Assembly (NCBI GenBank): GCA_011364965.1
Contig: RDOB01000006.1
Coordinates: forward strand, 62,001-126,000
Direction of reading: 5' to 3'
Length of the DNA stretch: 64,000 bases
Source: Candidatus Heimdallarchaeota archaeon
Lineage (GTDB): Archaea; Asgardarchaeota; Heimdallarchaeia; Hodarchaeales; Hodarchaeaceae
This document shows, piece after piece, positions 55,261 through 62,506 of the stretch; within the stretch, counting starts at the first letter, position 1, and the number at the start of each line of letters is the position of its first letter. The notes beneath the pieces are model-generated. The model had not been told where the DNA came from and made no database searches. It saw nothing but the letters and a program-made list of their open reading frames with translations. Made by a program: the position numbers and the translations under genes.

Positions 55261-56061
55261 TTATGATAAAATTCTGTTTAAAGTGTTTTTAAATCTGGTA
55301 ATGCTTCTTAAATCCGTAATTAATGTTAATCCAAAAATAATTAATATATTAGTAATAAGGAAAAAAACGAATTCTTCAATCGGTAAGATTCCTCCTAATA
55401 AAGCATTTATTGATGTAGAATTACTAATTATCCAGATTCCCTCTGAAATTGCTATGGCATCTGCGATAGCCAAGTACAGAGTCGAAATAGATATAGTAAG
55501 TATTAATTCTCTTTTGTGAGAATAAAGAATATTGGCACCATAAGTCAATTGAATAATAATTGGGGGAAATCCCCATAATACTATTAAATTTAAATATATC
55601 AAAGGTTCTATATTATTAAAAAAAGCAAATAAAGAAATAAACCAAATCATCAATAATGGGATAATAGAAAAAATCCTGATTGAGTTTAAACTGGAATTTA
55701 TCTTCTGAGTAATATCATTTCCTTTTAGCAAAATCCATCCTGAGATCAGTCCTATCAAAATAGTTTGGACCACAAAAAATGCATATTCCTCTATTGGTAC
55801 AAAACCGATTAAAATTCCCATTACTTTCTCTGGATCATAATACCATACATTATTCTCAACAAGATAATTATCCCAAGGAGTTGTATAAATTAAAGCAACT
55901 ATAATTAATATTATTATAGCAATAAATATTCTCTTCATCAATATTTTTTGCTTTTCTTCAGCTTCTTGATATCTTTTTATGTAAAAAAGAATGGTAATTA
56001 TTAAAGGAATTCCTATAAAGAGAATAAGGAAAGAAAAGTAAGTTAGCACTTTTTCTTCCAT
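55261..56061 (-). CDS. lycopene beta-cyclase, CrtYcd/CarRA type
   Basis: 266 residues with seven or so helices, built as two similar halves. Each half carries the family motif: GFVPIEEYAFFVVQT near 91-105 and GGILPIEEFVFFLIT near 225-239. This fused CrtYc-CrtYd form cyclises lycopene ends to beta-ionone rings, giving beta-carotene. It begins 1 base after the crtI stop. No blh/brp carotene cleavage gene or rhodopsin is present in the window. Confidence 0.88.
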   Translation of the reverse strand: MEEKVLTYFSFLILFIGIPLIITILFYIKRYQEAEEKQKILMKRIFIAIIILIIVALIYTTPWDNYLVENNVWYYDPEKVMGILIGFVPIEEYAFFVVQTILIGLISGWILLKGNDITQKINSSLNSIRIFSIIPLLMIWFISLFAFFNNIEPLIYLNLIVLWGFPPIIIQLTYGANILYSHKRELILTISISTLYLAIADAIAISEGIWIISNSTSINALLGGILPIEEFVFFLITNILIIFGLTLITDLRSITRFKNTLNRILS

Positions 56062-56062
56062 C

Positions 56063-57628
56063 CTAATTGTGATTTGAATCCAATAGCTTGGAATTCAATA
56101 TAGATCCATCTCGAGAACCAAGAATTAGATCAGTTGTAACTTTTGCGCTTGAGACCACGCCAGGCAGTCCTGCTCCAGGATGTGTCCCAGCACCAACGAG
56201 ATAGAGTCCCTCGATATCCTCAGATTTGTTATGTGGACGAAACCAAGCTGATTGGGTAAATATTGGTTCCACGGAAAAACCAGTGCCTTTAAAACTATTA
56301 TAATCACGTTCAAAATCTAGGGGGGTTAATATTCGTTCTGTAACTAAATTCTCTTTCAAACCTGGTAAGTAATGTTCATCCAAAAAATCAAAGATTTTCT
56401 GTTTAAAAGGTTCAGCCAACTGTTCCCAGTCAATCTCAGAATCTTGATGAGGGACTGGAATTAAAATATAAAAGGCTTCATGGCCCTCAGGTGCTAAACT
56501 TGGGTCAGTACGAGTAGGAACATGCAGATAACTTGAGAAATCTTCTGTTAAAACTTTTCTCTTGAAAATATCTTCCAAAAGACCTTTATATCTTGGTCCT
56601 AAAATAATCGTATGATGTTTCATATCTGGATATTGTTTTTTTGTGCCAAAATATATCACTACTAAACCCATTGAATATTTTGCTTTCTTATAGCGCTTAT
56701 CACTATTCTTCTTGCGATATTTTGCGTCTATCAACCTAGTATACGTAAACGCGGGGTCAGCATTGCTTATTACGATTTTTGTAGGATAAAATTCATCTGA
56801 GATAGTTCTGACGCCAATAACTTGGTTGTTCTCAACCTCAATTTTCTTTATTTCACTATTTACTAAAATTTTTCCTCCAAGTTCTTGGAATAATTTTGCT
56901 AGCGCATGAACTAGGGCAGTGGTACCACCACGAGCAAACCATACGCCAAATTCCTTTTCAAGATATTGAATAAGGCTATAAATAGAAGGAACAGAGTAAG
57001 GATTACCCCCAATTAACAAAGGATGAAAACTATACACAATCCGAAGATTCTCATTTTTTATATATCGGGATACAAAATTATAATTAGACCTGTACGATTG
57101 TAATTTGATAAGTGAGGGAGCAACTTTCAACATTGAAGTAAATTTATGAAACGGTTCGAAAGATAGTTCTAGAAATCCTTTCTCATAAATTGGTTTGACT
57201 GCTTTTAGCATCCGTTTATATCCCTCTACATCATTAGGGTTTATTTCTTCAATTTGAGGAACATTTTTTTCTGGAGTCGAATAATCAAAAAACGTACCAT
57301 CACTAAAGTGTATTCGATAGAATGGCTCAACAGGAATTAAATCCACATAATCCGCCATTTTTCTACCCGCTAAAGTGAATAAATCTCTAAAGATGTCAGG
57401 GACAGTTATCACCGTAGGACCTGCATCAAAAGTAAAACCCTTATCATTAAATACCCGAGCACGGCCACCAACTTGATCTAATTTTTCTAGTATTATGACT
57501 TTGTACTTCCCTGTTGCTTGGAGTCTAATTCCAGCAGCCAGTCCCCCAAATCCTGATCCAATGACGATAATCGTAGAAATATTATTATTAAATAAGTCAT
57601 TAGCTTGTTTTATATAGCCATTATTCAT
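56063..57628 (-). CDS. crtI: phytoene desaturase
   Basis: 521 residues. FAD-binding N-terminus IIVIGSGFGGLAAGIRLQA near 20-38, then GRARVFNDKGFTFDAGPT near 57-74, and the C-terminal GLYLVGAGTHPGAGLPGV bipartite signature near 481-498. It dehydrogenates phytoene stepwise to lycopene at the membrane. First gene of the minus-strand run, divergent from crtB, with a shared 142-base promoter region and a TTTTAAATAA element about 30 bases upstream (57657-57668). Confidence 0.94.
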   Translation of the reverse strand: MNNGYIKQANDLFNNNISTIIVIGSGFGGLAAGIRLQATGKYKVIILEKLDQVGGRARVFNDKGFTFDAGPTVITVPDIFRDLFTLAGRKMADYVDLIPVEPFYRIHFSDGTFFDYSTPEKNVPQIEEINPNDVEGYKRMLKAVKPIYEKGFLELSFEPFHKFTSMLKVAPSLIKLQSYRSNYNFVSRYIKNENLRIVYSFHPLLIGGNPYSVPSIYSLIQYLEKEFGVWFARGGTTALVHALAKLFQELGGKILVNSEIKKIEVENNQVIGVRTISDEFYPTKIVISNADPAFTYTRLIDAKYRKKNSDKRYKKAKYSMGLVVIYFGTKKQYPDMKHHTIILGPRYKGLLEDIFKRKVLTEDFSSYLHVPTRTDPSLAPEGHEAFYILIPVPHQDSEIDWEQLAEPFKQKIFDFLDEHYLPGLKENLVTERILTPLDFERDYNSFKGTGFSVEPIFTQSAWFRPHNKSEDIEGLYLVGAGTHPGAGLPGVVSSAKVTTDLILGSRDGSILNSKLLDSNHN

Positions 57629-57708
57629 TTCGTTTGCACCTATTATTGTATCATTGTTATTTAAAACGATTTCAGCCTTTTTTTTAACTATCTTACATTT
57701 ATCAAAAT

Positions 57709-57752
57709 GTATTTAAATACTTATTTCATGAAGTTAGTTCAATTCATGAAAT
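57709..57752 (+). promoter_or_regulatory. crtB promoter with inverted-repeat operator
   Basis: A palindromic TATA element GTATTTAAATAC (57709-57720) is followed by ATTTCATGAA (57723-57732), ten bases, and TTCATGAAAT (57743-57752). The two arms are exact inverted copies and each contains the palindrome TTCATGAA. Initiation is expected at about 57740, so a protein bound here would block transcription. The divergent crtI promoter lies within reach, and the candidate protein is the CarH-like regulator encoded just after crtB. Confidence 0.6.
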
Positions 57753-57770
57753 AATAATGGAAGAACTAAG

Positions 57771-58715
57771 ATGTATACAACTCAAAAACCAACCGAATGG
57801 GGACTTGTTCCTGAAAATATGTTATCTAAATACAATTTACAAGAGAAAACTCTCGATGAAAGTTACCAGGTTTGTTTGGACTGGATGGCTGAGCATAGTA
57901 AATCTTTTTATTTCGCTAGTCGATTTTTACCTGATGATCAACGAAAAAGTGTTGCTGCTCTTTATGCAGTATGTCGCTTAAGTGATGACATCGTTGATGA
58001 AGCTCCCAGAGAAGTCACAATGGATCAAATTAATAGCAAACTTGATCAATTAAAGGTTACTATTGCTAAGCTCGCTAACGGATACAGTTCTACAAATCCT
58101 CTTTTACATGCTTTTGGAGATACGTTAAGAAAGCATAAGATACCAGTCAAATATATGCATGAGCTTATTGAAGGCATAAGAATGGATCTTACAAAAAATG
58201 AATATTATTCTGAAGACGAACTTGATTTGTATATGTATCGGGTAGCAAGTACTGTTGGATTGATGATGACTCACATTTTTATCAAAAATCCTCTAGAACG
58301 GACTTTAGCAAGAGCAGCAGATCTAGGTAAAGCAATGCAGTTGACCAATATTTTAAGAGATGTTAAAGAGGATTTTCTCAAGGGCCGAATATATCTTCCT
58401 AAACAGACTCGTGACGATTACCAAGTCACTCTTGACGACCTAAAGCAAAACAAAGTAAGCAAAAATCTTAAGGCGCTCATTCGATATGAATCTGAAAGAG
58501 CCAAGGCCTATTATAAGATCGCTGATCTCGGAATCGAAGAATTACCCTCAGCAGGCGCTTATACGGTGAAAGTTGCAGCTATTGTATATGGTGAAATACT
58601 TAACGAAATAAAAAGACGTAATTATGAAATTTTAAATCAAAGAGTTGTTGTTTCTAAAGTCAGAAAGGTGCTTTTGGCTACTAAAGTGCGTTTAGAATAT
58701 TTACGGAAGCTTTAG
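57771..58715 (+). CDS. crtB: phytoene synthase
   Basis: 314 residues. The two Asp-rich motifs of squalene/phytoene synthases are present: CRLSDDIVDE (Asp72-Asp76) and QLTNILRDVKEDFLKGRIYLP split as NILRDVKED (193-201), which bind the Mg-diphosphates. It joins two geranylgeranyl diphosphates to phytoene. The gene is divergent from crtI and is followed after 57 bases by the CarH-like regulator. Squalene synthase is excluded mainly by context. Confidence 0.93.
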   Translation: MYTTQKPTEWGLVPENMLSKYNLQEKTLDESYQVCLDWMAEHSKSFYFASRFLPDDQRKSVAALYAVCRLSDDIVDEAPREVTMDQINSKLDQLKVTIAKLANGYSSTNPLLHAFGDTLRKHKIPVKYMHELIEGIRMDLTKNEYYSEDELDLYMYRVASTVGLMMTHIFIKNPLERTLARAADLGKAMQLTNILRDVKEDFLKGRIYLPKQTRDDYQVTLDDLKQNKVSKNLKALIRYESERAKAYYKIADLGIEELPSAGAYTVKVAAIVYGEILNEIKRRNYEILNQRVVVSKVRKVLLATKVRLEYLRKL

Positions 58716-58718
58716 ATA

Positions 58719-58746
58719 GTTCATAAAACAAAAATATGTCATGAAC
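58719..58746 (+). promoter_or_regulatory. inverted repeat before the CarH-like regulator gene
   Basis: GTTCAT (58719-58724) and ATGAAC (58741-58746) form an inverted repeat with a 16-base gap; the right arm reads GTCATGAAC, close to the TTCATGAA core of the crtB operator. It lies 27 bases before the regulator ATG and could be an autoregulatory site. The arms are short, so chance is possible. Confidence 0.35.
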
Positions 58747-58772
58747 AACAACAAAAGGAAACGAAATAGCGG

Positions 58773-59726
58773 ATGAACCCATTAATGGAAAAACACACGC
58801 TCCCCGCACGAGATCAGATTTTAAGCTATCTGAGAAGAAATCGCGGAAAAGAAGTCCCTGTTTCTGAACTCGCTTCTAATCTCAATCTTAAACGCTCAAC
58901 AATATCTAATGCTATAAAAGAACTTAATTTACAAGGTCACATCGAAATTGAACGTCGATCCCTAAAGCGAGGCCGGTATACTGTTGTTTATTTAACTGGA
59001 GATTTAATACAAGAATCCTACGTTCATAAAAATGAAATTATAAAGATTAAAAGAGAGTCGAAGTATAAAAAACAAGAAAAAAGGGTTCCTCTTTTAGAAA
59101 TGTCTTTTATTAATGAAATGATTTATATCCTCAAGTCTCCAGATTATAATCCAGAAAAATTCTTTGAAAAAATTGAATCTAGGTTTCCTAAAAGTATTGA
59201 ATTTATTACAGATTTTGTTACACCATTAATGCATGAGGTCGGAATAGGATGGACTCAAACCAACCTCTCAACTGCTGAGGAACATATAATCTCTAATCGC
59301 GTTGAGGAGCTCATCATTGCAAGAATGCCGATAAATGGGGACAATCAGGAGAAAGGAACAATAATTTTAGTACCAGTGGAAGGGGAAAGGCATGTTATCA
59401 GTTTATTGTCTCTCGAATATATATTTAGAGATTTAGATTACAAAATAATTAATCTTGGAAGATCTCTTCCCATTGAATCATTGGTTCAATATATTAAAGA
59501 TTTACCTGACTTACCTGACTGGATATTTATGTCTATCACACTCCCTACATATCTTGGAACCATAAGAAGAAATCTGGATTATTTACATGATGTTTTTAAA
59601 GACCAAATTCACTTCGCTATAGGAGGACAGGGTATATCAGAGAATGAACGAAATTTTTTTCCTCTGGCAGACATTGTTTCCATTACCAAAGAGGATTTAT
59701 TGAATTTTATTGATATTATGAATTAA
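58773..59726 (+). CDS. CarH-like B12-binding transcriptional regulator with winged-helix domain
   Basis: 317 residues. Residues 12-75 form a winged helix (SELASNLNLKRSTISNAI), not the MerR type of bacterial CarH. Residues about 105-185 match the CarH helical cap: EVGIGWTQTNLSTAEEH has Trp160, Glu170 and His171 of the Wx9EH motif. The cobalamin fold follows: VEGERHVIS with axial His207, ITLPTYLG, and IGGQG at 283-287. In CarH the residue after the cap Trp is a His that ligates cobalt after light; here it is Thr161. Predicted adenosylcobalamin light sensor repressing the carotenoid genes. Confidence 0.82.
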   Translation: MNPLMEKHTLPARDQILSYLRRNRGKEVPVSELASNLNLKRSTISNAIKELNLQGHIEIERRSLKRGRYTVVYLTGDLIQESYVHKNEIIKIKRESKYKKQEKRVPLLEMSFINEMIYILKSPDYNPEKFFEKIESRFPKSIEFITDFVTPLMHEVGIGWTQTNLSTAEEHIISNRVEELIIARMPINGDNQEKGTIILVPVEGERHVISLLSLEYIFRDLDYKIINLGRSLPIESLVQYIKDLPDLPDWIFMSITLPTYLGTIRRNLDYLHDVFKDQIHFAIGGQGISENERNFFPLADIVSITKEDLLNFIDIMN

Positions 59727-59765
59727 AAGGGTGAAAAACTATTTCTAAAGTCCAATTAAGAAAAT

Positions 59766-59778
59766 GTGATCGGATCAC
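59766..59778 (+). promoter_or_regulatory. small inverted repeat before the MFS gene
   Basis: GTGATC-G-GATCAC, perfect 6+1+6, 14 bases before the MFS start. It could be an operator or a chance palindrome. It also contains the spurious GTG start of the longer frame. Confidence 0.3.
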
Positions 59779-59792
59779 TTAGGGGGAATTTA

Positions 59793-61109
59793 ATGTTAAA
59801 TTACAATAATAATCGACAATCCAAAGCAATTATGGTCTTATTTTTAGCAGTTTTCGTCGACCTGCTCGAATTTGGGATTATAATTCCCCTCTTACCATTT
59901 TGGGCTCTAAATTTGGGAGCAACACCGTTTATTTATGGTGTTTTAACCAGCTTATATTCTTTCATGAGTTTTGCTTTAGCTCCTGTTTGGGGAAGGTTTT
60001 CAGATAAATATGGAAGACGTCCAGTAATCTTAGCTGGATTGATTGGAACTGTGGTAGGTCTTTTGTTGTTAGTACTTGCAGCTTCTGTATTTACTGACTC
60101 TTTAATTTTAATTTTCTTTTCACGAATTGTAGGAGGATTTTTCACTGCAGCAACCTTACCCACGAGTCAAGCATACATTTCAGATATGACCACAGGGAAA
60201 GATCGAGCTAGAGGATTTGGGTTACTTGGTGCAGCTTTTGGTCTAGGATTCGCAACGGGTCCTGCAATTGGTGGTATTCTAACAGAAATAGGAGGATATT
60301 TGTTACCTTCGGTGTTTGCTACTCTTATTGCACTAATTAATTTATTCGCTGCAATTAAATACCTTCCCGAATCGTTAACTGATGAAACTAGAAGACAATA
60401 TCAAAATAGAAAACTAATACTATCCGAAGATGGCAGAAATTCAATTAAGAGTATTTTAATAAATAATCCCTTAATAAGCCTAAGTATTTTTCTATTTGCG
60501 TTAATCTCTTTTGCATTTTCTAAAATGCAAACAACTTTAGCATTATTAGGAGAAATCCGATTTGGATTAAATGAATCACTGACTGGAGCAGTTTTCTTTG
60601 TTGTTGGATTAATAGTGGTAATTACTCAAGGAGGTTTAATACGTCCGCTAACAGGAAGATTTTCTGATTCGGCGCTTTTTACTTTCGGTCTATTCTTCCT
60701 TACAATTGGTTTTCTTGGTCTAAGTACAGTTAGATCTCTTACTGAAATGATCATATGGATTATTCCTTTATCAGTTGGATCATCAATATCAAACCCAACT
60801 TTAGGAGCTTTTTTATCGAAAAGGACTCCTTCCAAAAGTTCAGGAACGATTTTAGGTTTGAATCAAGGAATAGGATCACTTATGCGAGTTATCGGGCCAC
60901 TAATCGGAACTGCACTTTTTGAGATCAATGAGGCATTTCCATATTATCTGGGAGCTGTTGTGTTGTGTGCTGGGTTTGTTTTAGCTTTTAATATATGGTT
61001 TAAGTCTAAGAAAGAAATTCGGTACAGTCCATGTATAAATTGCGGCTTACAATTGCGTGAAGGGACAGCAGCTTGTTCTCAATGCGGAATTTCTAAATCT
61101 AACAAATAA
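59793..61109 (+). CDS. MFS multidrug/metabolite exporter with zinc-ribbon tail
   Basis: About 438 residues, 12 helices. The motif-A loop GRFSDKYGRRPVILAG near 69-84 and FFSRIVGGFFTAATLPTSQAYI-like segment near 108-126 are those of drug:H+ antiporters (TetA-like). I start at ATG 59793, since AGGGGG lies 6 bases upstream. The last 25 residues are a double-CxxC zinc ribbon (CINCG and CSQCG), unusual for an MFS protein. It follows the regulator by 66 bases and might export a pigment-related compound; uncertain. Confidence 0.82.
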   Translation: MLNYNNNRQSKAIMVLFLAVFVDLLEFGIIIPLLPFWALNLGATPFIYGVLTSLYSFMSFALAPVWGRFSDKYGRRPVILAGLIGTVVGLLLLVLAASVFTDSLILIFFSRIVGGFFTAATLPTSQAYISDMTTGKDRARGFGLLGAAFGLGFATGPAIGGILTEIGGYLLPSVFATLIALINLFAAIKYLPESLTDETRRQYQNRKLILSEDGRNSIKSILINNPLISLSIFLFALISFAFSKMQTTLALLGEIRFGLNESLTGAVFFVVGLIVVITQGGLIRPLTGRFSDSALFTFGLFFLTIGFLGLSTVRSLTEMIIWIIPLSVGSSISNPTLGAFLSKRTPSKSSGTILGLNQGIGSLMRVIGPLIGTALFEINEAFPYYLGAVVLCAGFVLAFNIWFKSKKEIRYSPCINCGLQLREGTAACSQCGISKSNK

Positions 61110-61159
61110 TAAGAAATTTACTCCAATTCAAGATTTTCAAGTAATTTTTATTTTCCAGT

Positions 61160-61258
61160 TTATTTTTGCCTTACTTTTTCTAAAACAATTGCTTCTTTAA
61201 TTCGTATCTCATTTGACCAAGTAGTTCCATCAATAAACCAATCCTGAGGATCCCAAGA
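61160..61258 (-). pseudogene. C-terminal fragment of a paralog of the next gene
   Basis: The minus strand reads SWDPQDWFIDGTTWSNEIRI and KEAIVLEKVRQK then TAA (61160-61162). This aligns with IWIPTDRFVEGITWSTEMRT and KGAEVLEIVKDEE near the end of the gene 61338-62375, including the WxPxD, GxTWS and R residues. Directly upstream there is a stop codon in frame. Remnant of a tandem copy; the rest of the 228-base gap holds nothing else. Confidence 0.65.
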
Positions 61259-61337
61259 TTAATATCCACATCAAACGATATCAACACTGTTTCTGAAGTA
61301 TATTCTTTTAATGAGAATTATTGATTTAATGAAATAA

Positions 61338-62375
61338 TCACATTTCTACTTGATCTAAAAGATCGAATACCTTTTTCTCTTCATCTTTTACGATTTCTAA
61401 AACTTCCGCACCTTTGGTTCGCATTTCGGTTGACCAAGTTATCCCCTCAACAAAACGATCCGTTGGGATCCAAATTCTGTTCTCTTTTTCTTTTACCCAA
61501 AATTTGAATGGAAAATAGATCCAATTCTCAAATAAAATACTTTTTATATCCTCTAATGTTTCTGCAGCTTCTTTGATTACCTCTGCATCTGATTTACTGA
61601 ACTCTGGACAAACTCGGTTGAGATATTCAGCAGCTGCATGCCTAGCGTCTATTAAAGAGCTATAAATCCACGCATTCACATGCCATCGAAAATTAAATTT
61701 CTCTTCATCCAATTCAGTTATCTTCTCTTCATCCCTGAGCTCCTTGATCCAATATTCATACGCTTTAAGACCGCATGTATAATGAGTATTTATTGTATTG
61801 GTATAAAATAGTTTTACTGCATTCTTCAATGAGTTGTAAATACTATCTAGTAGTATGGGCGCTTCTTTATTTGGTTTCATTGTCATAATAATCCAAGGAA
61901 AGTTCTTTGCAATTGAATAATCTTTAGATGTATCATGATACGTTCTTCCAAGGAGTTTATCATCTTCAAATCCAGTGATAACTCCCCAATCAGGTGGAGA
62001 GATTAAATCAATGGCAAGTACTGGCCTATTGTCTGTAATTTCCTTCTGAATAATTTTTAACATCTTTTTCTTATTGAAGTCAGTCTTATTTTGCTGTTTT
62101 TTACCTTCTTCTAATAAATGATAGAATCTAAAATCATAACCGAACGCATTTGCAATATATTCAGGATAGGGACCAATTGAGTCATCAGGTGAACTAGGAC
62201 ACCAAGAAGTGTGAAACTTAAGGTTAAATGCTGCTGTAGACAATCCCATTAAGTCAAAGTAATCATAAGGTTCCCCCAAAAATTGTAAAGCAACTGTCAT
62301 TGCACCAAAAAATGTGCTTTCCATGCTGCTACCCCATTTCAAAGGAGCGATACTACGAAGAATTTTGGTAGTCAA
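61338..62375 (-). CDS. unrecognised protein, possibly BtrH/C39-like (papain-like) fold
   Basis: 345 residues, likely TTG start. N-terminal part: LKWGSSMESTFFGAMTVALQ near 12-31, RPVLAIDLISPPDWGVITG near 116-134 and LLGRTYHD near 140-147. That order, an N-terminal substrate segment and a later HDT/WGVITGFED block, resembles the BtrH N-terminal/C39-like acyl- or peptidase-related proteins, but the Cys is not in a clear position. The C-terminal half is all helical with many aromatic residues. A decayed C-terminal copy lies directly downstream. Function unknown. Confidence 0.5.
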   Translation of the reverse strand: MTTKILRSIAPLKWGSSMESTFFGAMTVALQFLGEPYDYFDLMGLSTAAFNLKFHTSWCPSSPDDSIGPYPEYIANAFGYDFRFYHLLEEGKKQQNKTDFNKKKMLKIIQKEITDNRPVLAIDLISPPDWGVITGFEDDKLLGRTYHDTSKDYSIAKNFPWIIMTMKPNKEAPILLDSIYNSLKNAVKLFYTNTINTHYTCGLKAYEYWIKELRDEEKITELDEEKFNFRWHVNAWIYSSLIDARHAAAEYLNRVCPEFSKSDAEVIKEAAETLEDIKSILFENWIYFPFKFWVKEKENRIWIPTDRFVEGITWSTEMRTKGAEVLEIVKDEEKKVFDLLDQVEM

Positions 62376-62441
62376 TTAATATGCCTTCATATTATAAGTA
62401 ATGTAGATATAACAAAAGCCCTTTATAATGATTTTTACAGG

Positions 62442-62459
62442 ATACCATATTTATGGTAT
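62442..62459 (+). promoter_or_regulatory. inverted repeat at the promoter of the glucanotransferase gene
   Basis: ATACCATA-TT-TATGGTAT, a perfect 8+2+8 palindrome. A TTTATAAT element ends about 12 bases upstream (62422-62429), so initiation would fall within the palindrome at about 62450. This is a good operator position for a sugar-responsive regulator, which is not encoded in the window. Confidence 0.5.
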
Positions 62460-62506
62460 AGCATTTTGTACGCTTAAATGGAATATTAGATGAGAGGAAT
62501 CACCGT

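Noticed and set aside
55226..55519. 97-codon plus-strand frame
   Set aside because: Antisense to the lycopene cyclase, which has both PIEE motifs.
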